From contig NZ_JAFLVR010000039.1 in assembly GCF_017315985.1 (NCBI RefSeq), positions 1 through 32,687 on the forward strand: a stretch of 32,687 nt of DNA. Reading direction: 5' to 3'. The stretch's first letter is position 1; each line of letters starts with the position of its first letter. This DNA comes from Candidatus Enterococcus murrayae. Lineage in GTDB: Bacteria; Bacillota; Bacilli; Lactobacillales; Enterococcaceae. Shown piece after piece: positions 24,232-32,670 of this stretch. The translations under genes were made by a program, and so were the position numbers. The notes under the pieces are model-generated. The model searched no databases, was not told the DNA's origin, and was given only the letters and a program-made list of their open reading frames with translations.

Positions 24232-27200
24232 TTAGTTTCCTCCCCTTCCTTTGATTGGGCGAAAATGCAGGAAGACACCAGTCATGCCAATTACCAATAG
24301 ACACGCAGAAGCAATCAGGATAATCCGCATCGCTTTGGTTCCACCCGTAAACGGCAGCTTGGTTTGACCTTTATCTGGAACATGGACGATGGCGATATAG
24401 TTATAGGTTGGGACTTCTACTTCAATCGGATTTTTCAGTAATTCAAATCCAGCGGGTGCCTTGGTTTCAACGATTGTATAAAATCCTGGTGGTAGGCTGC
24501 CGTATTCCAGCCAACCATCGCTTCCAGTTTTTACTGGACTCCCGATTTTGTTTTCATCCTTAATAGTATCTGGATCGTCTTTCTTTCCTTTGTATAACTG
24601 GAACTCCGCACCTTCTAAGGCATTGGTGGTGCTTGCTTCAATCTCTTCAGGTTCTAGTGTGCCATTACCATCCACATCTATAACTGTTCCTTCTTCGTAC
24701 TTGAAAAGTCGAATCTTTGATAGACGAGTTAGGCCGGCGTTGACGTCGGTCACATGATGGACCTTGTCTGTTCCTGTTAGAAGTGTTGGCAGATCATTCA
24801 ACTCTGGATGATTGTATTCTGGTGTCTTGAAATTATCTGGATCGGCTTTAGAGTTCAATTTTGGATCACTACCAATTAATTGTTTCGTCACAATGACGAT
24901 TTTTTTTGTAACAACGATATCGCCTATCATGAATTCGGCAAGATAGTCTCCTTCAGGAAGGTTTTCAAACTTGTACTTCCCATCCGAACCTGTCTCGATA
25001 AGGGAATCTCCAGAATCATCAATGAATTTTTCTCCAGTCAAGCTTTCTTTCACTAATTGTTTCACATAAGATGAATCTTTTTGACTCGTTCGATAGAGCT
25101 TCACTGGGATATTTCCAACTGGAGTCTCACTGGAATCAATCAATCCATTGTAGTTATCGTCGTACCAGACATAACCAGTGAGATCGCGACCATAAACATG
25201 AGTAGCTACTGGCTGAGATTGAACTAAGAGGTCAATATCTGAATTCATAATCGCATTATTTACCAAGACATCTTTAGGTTGTTGACCCGTTGGTTTAATC
25301 TTGATGGTCAATATAATTTTTTCTCCAATAGCCATAGAAGGAGCATGGAGCCAAACAGATTTCGCGTCTTTTATTTCTGATGCAGGAGTAGTTCCTGGCT
25401 TGTAGGCAGTGCCTCCAGTAATATCTTTTGGATCAGCATTTTCATCCAAAAAGTTTTTACTATAGGCTATATCAACTTTGGAAGTACTGTCTACTTTAAT
25501 CTCTTCTACCGTGTAACTCCCCTTAAATATGGTCCCTCTTGAATCGCCATCATAAGGCAATACATCTTTTAGCCACACATGAGAAATTGTTGAAGTCTTT
25601 TCATTTTCTAACGTTACTCGATAGGTGATCGTGTTCTCTTCACCAACTGGATCTTTATCACCAACCTCTATTATTTTTTTATCAACATCTTTACTTAGCG
25701 TTACTTTTTGATTCAATTTAAGAATATAAGAATCATTAGAAGATCTACTGGCTTCAGTACTAGTATCCTTTTTAGTCGAATCATTTTTCAACCACATTTC
25801 CCCGATGGTCGTTACATTTAATTTTTCAGACTGTCCTTCCGCATTAAAACTTATATCACTAATTTTATTAGTGACTTTAAAGTTCACTTCGATCCCTTTA
25901 TTGATAATCATATCCGTAAATACCCATTTTAGCGTGGTCGTTCCATCTGGATTATTAGTAATAGTCGGCTCACCAATTTTTTTACCCGAGGCATCTTTAG
26001 ATGTATCTGGTTTATATGAAACACCTTTAGGTAATGTAGTGTTCAATGAGCCGTTATATGTTATTGAATCTGCCCCAATTAGATCTCCTCTAACTTTTAC
26101 GTCAACATCTTCTGAACCCTCATATACTGGATTCTTAACATCTGTACTAGTAGTAATTCCAAACGGATCAACAAATATTGATTGTCCCCAGGCAATATAA
26201 CCTCCATTACTCATAGAATGATTTGTTATAGTGTTTCCCGTACTATCAAATTTGGTGGGAGTATAAGTATAATTATAATTTTTTAATGGTCTATAAATCA
26301 TTTGGTTCGTGCCAATAATATATTTTGAGGTTCCTATCAAAACATTCGGTTTCCCTTTTGCATCTTGGCTCCCTACATCCCCTATAACTGTGACTGGAAT
26401 ACCAGTTACTCTCGAAGCTCCAATACCAGTGGAATACGTCCTTTTAATATAAACTGCGGAAATCTTACCGTTTGTTTCCGCTTCTTCTGGCGAAGAATAC
26501 CAATTATACAGGGCGTATTGCGTGTCAAAATTTGAAAAATTTAATGGCGGACTCTCATTCGCAACATTTTTTGGAACTCCAAACATCTCACTTTTACTAT
26601 CACTAGGACGTGAGAGGTGACGAAGTTCCGAAACCTCTCTTGAAGTATCATATTTAAATGTACTAGCATTAAAAGCAAGAACTTGGTGAATTTCTTTTGC
26701 ACCACTAGAAACTATTACTCCATTCAAATATATTTCCTGACCTTGTTTTACATGGGCCTGGCCCGAATTCCCAGTTATTGATGAGTTAGCTATGTCTAAG
26801 CTCAGAATGGATCCCCAACCTGTATCTCCATTTTCATCAAATTGACCAAACTTACTAATTGAGACGGCTTGTTGACCGTCACCCTGGCCTAACGTTTCAC
26901 ATTCAATACTTGAATTGTTATCCGAAGTAATTCCATCATATGTTACTTTGTCAACTGAAAATTCCACCCCACAACTTGTCCAGTTATTATTAACATAATC
27001 GTCAACCCATTTCTTCGTATCCCATCGATATAAGACTTCAAGACTAGAAAATGGTTTAGTATCACTACCGTATTTATGCCCTTTCATTGAATAGGTATAT
27101 GGATTATGTGTTCTGGCATAACCAGAATTTTTGACATCTGTATTGTAACTCCCAGAAACAGTAAAAGTACCCGAGTGATAGACGCCTATTTCTGCAAAAT

Positions 27201-28980
27201 TTCCCATCGGTTGGGAAGTATAGATAGCTCCTGTTTCCGCATTTGGTGCATCTAATTGCGTTGTAATCAATTCTGGTCGAAAATTAGAACTCATTTCTGA
27301 TGAGCTACTTCCATATGGAGTCAGTTTCCAAGAGGTGGTTGTCCTGTCTAAAGCAGCAGGTGAATACCGTACTGCTTGGATTGGTTCGTAAGCAGATTCG
27401 GCTAAATAGGTCCTTGGTCCATTATTTTTTGTATAGTATCCCTTTCCTTTGACCTGGTAACTAATCTCACCTTTCGGGAACATCGTTCCTCGAAAATCTT
27501 TGTCGGATCTTCCTGCTAATGGTTGCAACACAGTAATTAGTCCAACATCTAAAGTAGATGTCCCCTTACTCGAAGCGGTCGCCTCGGGTAAAAGAACTTT
27601 CCCACTAGCATCTTGACCTTTTATAATTTTTACTCCTACAGAAGGTTTTGCTGAAACTGTTGTTACAGGGATTTCTAGTTGGCTTAATTCATCAGCCGTA
27701 TATACTTTGTTAAAAGTTTCAATGTTCTCTGTGTCTTTATTACGCGCATCAACGATTTCGATAGTTATTATTGGCTCAATTTTTTCTTCGTGATCTGCAC
27801 CGAAAACATTCAAAATGATTGGTACAAATATTTGGCCTGTGTCACCAATTGTTGATTCCATGATACCTTCAGAAATTTGCGAGCCATCGCCAGCAGGTGT
27901 ATCAATGTATGCTCCATTTGAAATTTCCCCATTGTTTCTTGGAATACCATCTTTTAGTTCTACTGCATTAGGCATCTCCGCTTTGACGCGATAACGAATA
28001 TCCGTATATCTTTCTGTCAAGGTAGTATTTTGAACAGAGAAGGATAATAAATAGCTAATTTGATCAAAGGATCGGACAATTGTATTGCTGGCAGACTTAT
28101 CATTTCCAGGATCATTATTAGCATCAAAATCGGCTGTTCCGGTCATTATCGACAATTTAGCATCACGAACAATAATAGGGTCGCTAGCAGCTTTCGTTAC
28201 TTTTGATTTTTGAGTTATTTCGTCTGATTCTCCAAAATAGATAGCAGTTCTTAAAGAATCCTTTGCCTCATAATCTGTTTCAGTCAACTCTTTTAATGAC
28301 TTTATCGTCTTTTTTGTCTCTATTTTATTTCCTATTTCTGTACTTGAAGCCCCAGCTTTTTTTTGTTTTGATTCTGTATTAACCTCGGATTGATTATTCT
28401 CTTCTTGAGAAGAAGCAGCTTGTTCTTTATTTGATTCGAATAAAACTAATTTTTGCTTTTGTTTTGAATCATTACTGTCGAACAACTCAATTGAAACTTC
28501 ATTTTCCATTTGTCGCTTTACGGTAATTGAAAGTGTCTTTCCTTTGATCAGATGCAGATATGTATCCCCCGTATCCTCTCCCGTGCTTACATGAAAAATA
28601 GCTGGTTCATTTAATTCTTCATTCTTCAATTGAGATACTTTTTGCTGTGTATTAGATTCTGAAAGATCTCCTAAACTTTTTTCTTCCATAACTATTCGTT
28701 GGCCTGCTTCGTCAGTTTGGTACACCATATACTCTCGGCTATCCGGCAGTCGAATTAACCGGGTCTCATTTCCGGTTAATTCAACTTGGACCTCATCTTC
28801 TTGAACCATAGATTCTGTTTTTGTTTCAGTGTTGTTAACTATCTCTACTTGAGCAAATGGTTGTTCTGAGTCATCTGCCTTCAAAATTTTCCCGTTCAAA
28901 AGAGAGAACACAATCGCCACAAAAAGTAATACTGGAAGAAGAACGGCGACTATTTGCTTTAGTTTTATATTACGGAGCAT
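24232..28980 (-). CDS. Large pilus tip / adhesin protein, LPFTG-anchored
   Basis: This is a 1582-aa protein. The signal segment is at 10-32. The Glu/Gln/Lys-rich region to ~230 is low complexity. Long beta-rich repeats follow, including a DUF11/isopeptide-type domain (~1130-1270), an SdrD-B-like domain beginning DLTGYVWYDDNYNGLIDSSE (~1290-1380) and a C-terminal Cna-B domain (~1435-1530, ending in an E-box VETKAPAGFELL). The anchor is KLPFTGG (1542-1546) + TM + basic tail. An EF-hand-like loop (DVDGNGTLEPEE) is inserted in the Cna-B domain. No VWA/MIDAS domain was seen. Size and operon position indicate a tip adhesin, translated 29 bp after the major pilin. The ligand is unknown. Confidence 0.82.
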   Translation of the reverse strand: MLRNIKLKQIVAVLLPVLLFVAIVFSLLNGKILKADDSEQPFAQVEIVNNTETKTESMVQEDEVQVELTGNETRLIRLPDSREYMVYQTDEAGQRIVMEEKSLGDLSESNTQQKVSQLKNEELNEPAIFHVSTGEDTGDTYLHLIKGKTLSITVKRQMENEVSIELFDSNDSKQKQKLVLFESNKEQAASSQEENNQSEVNTESKQKKAGASSTEIGNKIETKKTIKSLKELTETDYEAKDSLRTAIYFGESDEITQKSKVTKAASDPIIVRDAKLSIMTGTADFDANNDPGNDKSASNTIVRSFDQISYLLSFSVQNTTLTERYTDIRYRVKAEMPNAVELKDGIPRNNGEISNGAYIDTPAGDGSQISEGIMESTIGDTGQIFVPIILNVFGADHEEKIEPIITIEIVDARNKDTENIETFNKVYTADELSQLEIPVTTVSAKPSVGVKIIKGQDASGKVLLPEATASSKGTSTLDVGLITVLQPLAGRSDKDFRGTMFPKGEISYQVKGKGYYTKNNGPRTYLAESAYEPIQAVRYSPAALDRTTTSWKLTPYGSSSSEMSSNFRPELITTQLDAPNAETGAIYTSQPMGNFAEIGVYHSGTFTVSGSYNTDVKNSGYARTHNPYTYSMKGHKYGSDTKPFSSLEVLYRWDTKKWVDDYVNNNWTSCGVEFSVDKVTYDGITSDNNSSIECETLGQGDGQQAVSISKFGQFDENGDTGWGSILSLDIANSSITGNSGQAHVKQGQEIYLNGVIVSSGAKEIHQVLAFNASTFKYDTSREVSELRHLSRPSDSKSEMFGVPKNVANESPPLNFSNFDTQYALYNWYSSPEEAETNGKISAVYIKRTYSTGIGASRVTGIPVTVIGDVGSQDAKGKPNVLIGTSKYIIGTNQMIYRPLKNYNYTYTPTKFDSTGNTITNHSMSNGGYIAWGQSIFVDPFGITTSTDVKNPVYEGSEDVDVKVRGDLIGADSITYNGSLNTTLPKGVSYKPDTSKDASGKKIGEPTITNNPDGTTTLKWVFTDMIINKGIEVNFKVTNKISDISFNAEGQSEKLNVTTIGEMWLKNDSTKKDTSTEASRSSNDSYILKLNQKVTLSKDVDKKIIEVGDKDPVGEENTITYRVTLENEKTSTISHVWLKDVLPYDGDSRGTIFKGSYTVEEIKVDSTSKVDIAYSKNFLDENADPKDITGGTAYKPGTTPASEIKDAKSVWLHAPSMAIGEKIILTIKIKPTGQQPKDVLVNNAIMNSDIDLLVQSQPVATHVYGRDLTGYVWYDDNYNGLIDSSETPVGNIPVKLYRTSQKDSSYVKQLVKESLTGEKFIDDSGDSLIETGSDGKYKFENLPEGDYLAEFMIGDIVVTKKIVIVTKQLIGSDPKLNSKADPDNFKTPEYNHPELNDLPTLLTGTDKVHHVTDVNAGLTRLSKIRLFKYEEGTVIDVDGNGTLEPEEIEASTTNALEGAEFQLYKGKKDDPDTIKDENKIGSPVKTGSDGWLEYGSLPPGFYTIVETKAPAGFELLKNPIEVEVPTYNYIAIVHVPDKGQTKLPFTGGTKAMRIILIASACLLVIGMTGVFLHFRPIKGRGGN

Positions 28981-29009
28981 CGTCTATCCATCCTTTCATC
29001 CTTCAACAA

Positions 29010-30830
29010 TTAAGCGTGACGACGTTTTTTATCAATTGCTATTGCTGCAGTACCGATAGTGATTGCCCCGATTGCGATGATGATTAGCAACATGGTGCCA
29101 GTGCCACCGGTGAATGGTAATTTGGTTTTTGTTTCATTGACTACCGTTACTTCTGGATCAGTATTGCTATGTGTAGTTAGAGTTACAGTCACCTTTTGAG
29201 GGGTCTTCAATAGTTCATAACCAGCTGGAGATTTGGTTTCCACTACCCAATAATCCTTTTTAATATCTGCTTCATCCCACGTCGCTTCTGTCGGATCTTT
29301 TGGATCTTGTTTTCCATCAGAAGGATTCGCTCCACCAGGGTTATCCGTAAACCAGTCCAATTTCAACCCATCAAAGTGCGCTTTACCTGTTGCGTCTGAT
29401 GTAGATGTTAGATAAGCGACTCCAGAAGGCAATGACGGCGTTGAAGTCCCATCGTCATTCAAGGTATACGAATTGCCATCAGATGCTAAATATTTCTTCG
29501 CTTTTGCATCATCCTCAGTTAGTGCGATATGGAATTCCGCACCAGATAGATCCGCTCCTGCTTTATCCGTCTTTTTAATGTCAAATCCACCATTGTAGTA
29601 TTCAGGTTCGTCACTTTCCTCTGAAGTTGGTTCTTGTCCAGGAATCAAGTAATCAATCTTGTATTTATTCGTAATTTTTCCATTAAAATCTTGTTCTACA
29701 GTTGTCTTATAAACTACTCGAATATGAGTATCTTCAGCTTCGGTTAGTTTTTTCATTCCTGCTTGGGTCAAACTAACTTCTACTTCTTTGGCTGCTCCAG
29801 CGGTCATATTTGTGACTGGATGAGCAGCTACTGCAGTGCCATTCAATTCAACATTAAAGTGAGTGCCAATCGTTAAATCTGTCCAAGTAGCACCATCATC
29901 ATCCGTTACTTGGACAACAATATCTTTTAGTAACAGTGCTGTGTTCAAATCATCGGTAATTCGGAAGTAATCCGCATACAGTTCATAAGGAAATGGACCA
30001 GTGATATCTAAGTCAGCTGTCGGCAATCCAGTAACTGGATCATGCATGCCGGTGATCTTCATTGGCTCGTTAATGATGCTTAACAGTCCTGAAGGCAATG
30101 CCGTCGTTGCTTCCCATTGGAAATCTTGTCCCGCTTTAATGGAATACCCTTTACCACCTTCAGCTGTCTTGTCCAAATCTGTATTCGTGACAATGTTCTT
30201 TGGATGAACATGTACGTCATAAATTAATTTGGACGTGTCGTTACGTTTCGTTTGAGGTAAATGAACAAAGAACGGATCCATTGGTTTATTGATTTTTAAT
30301 CCCGTTTCACCTGAAACTGGATCAGTGTAAGTGTATTCCCCAGTCGAGTCTTTAATTTCCCGTACTAAATAAATACCATCCGCGCTTTTTCCAGTTCCAA
30401 CATCGAATTTCAAACTACCATCCGCAGCTGTTACACCTGTCTGTCTGGTAAACGAAGAATCCACTTCCCAATGAGTCCCCTCCACTTGTTGTAAAGGATC
30501 TGTTAGGTCTGCACTTCCAATTGCCTTTACTTTAATAATTTCAAAATTGACATCTTGCATAACTTTCTTTCCAACCAAATCAGGTGCCGTATCTGGATCC
30601 AAAGACTCCCCATCCCCGCGTCCACCTAATTCCGAAGCACTATTAATTTCGTACTTCCAAATAGTAATTGAACGATCAGACGTATTATCTGATACCGCAT
30701 TCCCACTGATATTCTGTGCCGGTGGTGCTGCATACACCGAACTCCCTGCACTTAATGCTATCCCACCAATCATTGTCAACAGTCCTAAACTCACTGCTAC
30801 TTTACTTATCCATTTTCTTTTCGTTTTCAT
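29010..30830 (-). CDS. Major pilin (SpaH/EbpB-type backbone subunit)
   Basis: Encodes 606 aa from ATG 30830 (AAGGAG 6 nt upstream). Signal peptide 1-35 (SVYAAPPAQ). The pilin motif is YDVHVHPKN with K211, the lysine joined by sortase C in isopeptide polymerisation. The E-box DYWVVETKSPAGYELL carries E531, and the sorting signal KLPFTGG (571-575) is followed by a hydrophobic segment and KKRRHA. The middle has two or more Cna-B-like beta domains (NGGFDIKKTDKAGADLSGAE). It is the first gene of the minus-strand pilus operon. Its leader contains two hairpins and then the inverted repeat of the recombinase segment. Confidence 0.92.
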   Translation of the reverse strand: MKTKRKWISKVAVSLGLLTMIGGIALSAGSSVYAAPPAQNISGNAVSDNTSDRSITIWKYEINSASELGGRGDGESLDPDTAPDLVGKKVMQDVNFEIIKVKAIGSADLTDPLQQVEGTHWEVDSSFTRQTGVTAADGSLKFDVGTGKSADGIYLVREIKDSTGEYTYTDPVSGETGLKINKPMDPFFVHLPQTKRNDTSKLIYDVHVHPKNIVTNTDLDKTAEGGKGYSIKAGQDFQWEATTALPSGLLSIINEPMKITGMHDPVTGLPTADLDITGPFPYELYADYFRITDDLNTALLLKDIVVQVTDDDGATWTDLTIGTHFNVELNGTAVAAHPVTNMTAGAAKEVEVSLTQAGMKKLTEAEDTHIRVVYKTTVEQDFNGKITNKYKIDYLIPGQEPTSEESDEPEYYNGGFDIKKTDKAGADLSGAEFHIALTEDDAKAKKYLASDGNSYTLNDDGTSTPSLPSGVAYLTSTSDATGKAHFDGLKLDWFTDNPGGANPSDGKQDPKDPTEATWDEADIKKDYWVVETKSPAGYELLKTPQKVTVTLTTHSNTDPEVTVVNETKTKLPFTGGTGTMLLIIIAIGAITIGTAAIAIDKKRRHA

Positions 30831-30922
30831 AATAAGCTCCTTTTTATTTTGTCTTTTACGCCCAAATTAGCTAAAATAAATAAGTGAAAAGAGGTTGCCG
30901 CCATTTTTCAATTATTTATTTT

Positions 30923-31009
30923 TCCAATACTCGATGAAGAGCTTCTTCTTTCGTATTGGATACTAGTAAATATTTAGTATGTTTGTCCTTCGATAAACAT
31001 ACCTCCTTT
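30923..31009 (-). promoter_or_regulatory. Structured 5' leader of the pilus operon with short upstream ORF
   Basis: Between the switch region and the pilin start the minus strand holds AAAGGAGG (31009-31002) beside a hairpin GTATGTTT / AAACATAC (30977-30984 and 30995-31002). An ATG at 31000 overlaps the ribosome site too closely and opens only eight codons (MFIEGQTY). A second long hairpin follows (TCCAATAC / GTATTGGA at 30923-30930 and 30953-30960, with inner GAAGA/TCTTC). Neither has a T-tract on the minus strand. It may be a post-transcriptional control leader or the remnant of a small gene. A TATAAC at 31018-31023 is the only local -10-like box and has no -35. Confidence 0.45.
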
Positions 31010-31087
31010 CAAAAGCTGTTATAATTTCATCATTTTCGTTAAAATCTCTAGTTTTCAATAAATTTCTAACCTATTTTATTCTTAGTC

Positions 31088-31104
31088 TTATAAAAAACTA
31101 GAAA
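31088..31104 (+). repeat. Left inverted repeat (IRL) of the recombinase segment
   Basis: TTATAAAAAACTAGAAA. Its exact 17-bp reverse complement is the last 17 bases of the window (32671-32687). Related degenerate sequence occurs at 31047-31061 (TCTAGTTTTCAATAA, opposite orientation). It lies 258 bp upstream of the major pilin start. Proposed crossover site for the adjacent tyrosine recombinase. Confidence 0.7.
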
Positions 31105-31145
31105 AGAGCTATCTCCCTTGGTACATAAGAGGATATAGCTCTTTT
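31102..31145. terminator. Bidirectional terminator between recombinase gene and pilus operon
   Basis: AAAAGAGCTAT (31102-31112) pairs with ATAGCTCTTTT (31135-31145), giving 11 bp with T-rich flanks on both strands. It lies just inside IRL, so it would move away from the pilus operon if the segment inverted. In the present orientation it blocks read-through from the recombinase gene into the pilin gene. Confidence 0.8.
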
Positions 31146-31154
31146 TGACGATGA

Positions 31155-32468
31155 TTGACGGCTTATATTGAAATGCAAAATCATCAGATAATTATTCTTT
31201 TAAAATAACTGTTGTTTCTAGATAGAGCGCTAATTAATCAGCAATAGCAGACCTCAGTAAGCGCTTTCTTACTTTTTAAAAAAAGAATACACCAAAAAAA
31301 ATACGCAATTTTTTTGAAAATGATTTCAATTATAGTTAGCTGATTAAACGATCCAATTTCTTGATTACCTGAAAACGTTGTTCCAGCATCGCGTCTACAT
31401 ACGTATCTAGCGTCATTTGTGTCGAGGCGTGACCTAATAATGCACTAACAGATGGAATGTCTTTGTTTGCTTCTAAGCAGCGTGTCGCAAAGGTATGTCG
31501 CAGCTGATGGAAATGAATCTGTGGAAGCTTTGCCTTTTTTCGGATTTGATGGAAATGATAGGTAAGCAGGCGTGGTTCGCAAGGTTGACCATTCGTTGAA
31601 AAAACAAAATTCCCTGTTGATTGCTTCCGATGATTCACTAGTAGTTTTTTTAGTGTTCGACTGATCGGGATCATACGAACAGACGCCTCCGTCTTTGAAT
31701 CTGCCAAAATTAGCTGTGTTTTATTTCGTGCTTCGACAGTTGAAATCCGTTGGTACGTATGGTTGACATAGATCAAATTTGAATCGAAATCGATATCCGA
31801 CCATTTTAATGCAGCAATTTCTCCCACACGCATGCCAGAATGTAAGGCCAGCAGCGTTGGAAGGCCATATCCTTTTTTCTTTTTTGAAGCAACATCCATT
31901 AATGTTTTTTGTTCTGTCATAGTCATTGCCCGAACCTTTGTTGCTTTAGCTTTTGGTATTTTTAGTTCAGAAAAGGGATTGGCATGGATTTTCCCGACTT
32001 TCTTCGCATAATTTAGACATTTATTCACAATCCGAAAAATTACTTGGATGGTGGAGTTTGCAAGTTTATTTTGTAGGTTTTTCATTAATATTTTTCCCGT
32101 TTCCAACGAAAGCTCATTTAAAGAGAGCTCTTTGATCGTTGGTAAAATGTACTTCGTTAATTTGTAGTAATAACTTGATAAGGTAGCCGGTTTGACGTCA
32201 TTCTGCACTTCGTTCAACCATTCCATCGACCATTCTTCAAAGGTTTCTGCCGATACACCTTGGATTTGTACCAACGATTGATAATAGATTCGAAGCGGGT
32301 AAAGTTTTTGTCTAACTTCGGTATAGCTCTTGCCATATACATAGCCATATTTGATTTGTCCATTGTTTTTTCTGCCTTTAGGATATCGGCCTTCCCAACG
32401 ACCATCTTTTCGCAGATAGATATTTTCGCCTTTACGCATCTAAAAATTCCTCCAATTTTGACGGCTTA
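31155..32468. repeat. 11-bp direct repeats flanking the recombinase gene
   Basis: TTGACGGCTTA occurs at 31155-31165 and 32458-32468, on either side of the recombinase ORF and in the same orientation. They could be arm-type binding sites of the recombinase. They lie inside the inverted-repeat pair. Confidence 0.45.
31336..32439 (-). CDS. Tyrosine recombinase (phage/Tn916-type integrase family)
   Basis: Encodes 367 aa from ATG 32439 (TTGGAGGAA upstream). The N-terminus (GENIYLRKDGRWEGRYPKGR) is an AP2-like arm-binding domain. A SAM-like core-binding domain spans ~65-160 and the catalytic domain ~170-360, with all residues present: R204 (SGMRVGE), K249, H311 and R314 (HFHQLRH), H337 (LLGHAS) and nucleophile Y347 (LDTYVDA). 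It catalyses site-specific strand exchange through a 3'-phosphotyrosine. No excisionase, relaxase or phage gene accompanies it. An exact 17-bp inverted repeat flanks the gene and its promoter region, pointing to DNA inversion rather than element mobility. Transcription is toward the pilus operon but blocked by the terminator at 31102-31145. Confidence 0.9.
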   Translation of the reverse strand: MRKGENIYLRKDGRWEGRYPKGRKNNGQIKYGYVYGKSYTEVRQKLYPLRIYYQSLVQIQGVSAETFEEWSMEWLNEVQNDVKPATLSSYYYKLTKYILPTIKELSLNELSLETGKILMKNLQNKLANSTIQVIFRIVNKCLNYAKKVGKIHANPFSELKIPKAKATKVRAMTMTEQKTLMDVASKKKKGYGLPTLLALHSGMRVGEIAALKWSDIDFDSNLIYVNHTYQRISTVEARNKTQLILADSKTEASVRMIPISRTLKKLLVNHRKQSTGNFVFSTNGQPCEPRLLTYHFHQIRKKAKLPQIHFHQLRHTFATRCLEANKDIPSVSALLGHASTQMTLDTYVDAMLEQRFQVIKKLDRLIS

Positions 32469-32520
32469 ACCGACGGTGCATTTTTTGTGATTTTCTTTAC
32501 TTTTCTTAATAAAAAGAGCT

Positions 32521-32529
32521 TGTATACCA
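32521..32529 (-). promoter_or_regulatory. Candidate promoter of the recombinase gene (extended -10)
   Basis: On the minus strand TGGTATACA gives a TATACA -10 with an upstream TG, about 82 bp before the recombinase ATG. No good -35 is seen at 17 bp. Confidence 0.4.
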
Positions 32530-32576
32530 ACTTATTATCATGTTTTTCTTGAAAATAATTATTTTTATGATTCGTA

Positions 32577-32605
32577 TTGCCTAATAATAATTAATAATAT
32601 ATAAT
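32577..32605 (+). promoter_or_regulatory. Outward-facing promoter inside the invertible segment
   Basis: TTGCCT (32577-32582), exactly 17 bp, then TATAAT (32600-32605), on the plus strand. It points away from the recombinase gene and across the right repeat, with no gene in the window to serve. After inversion it would lie on the minus strand at about 31170-31198, aimed at the pilin gene. The sequence is very AT-rich, so a chance match is possible. Confidence 0.6.
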
Positions 32606-32670
32606 TGATTTACGAATTGATTTTGATGTATCAAAAAAATAAGTTATTTTATTTTGTTACGTCACGTGTG

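Noticed and set aside
30916-31008. Small protein-like frame in the pilus leader
   Set aside because: No ATG, GTG or TTG in the open frame; kept only as part of the leader description.
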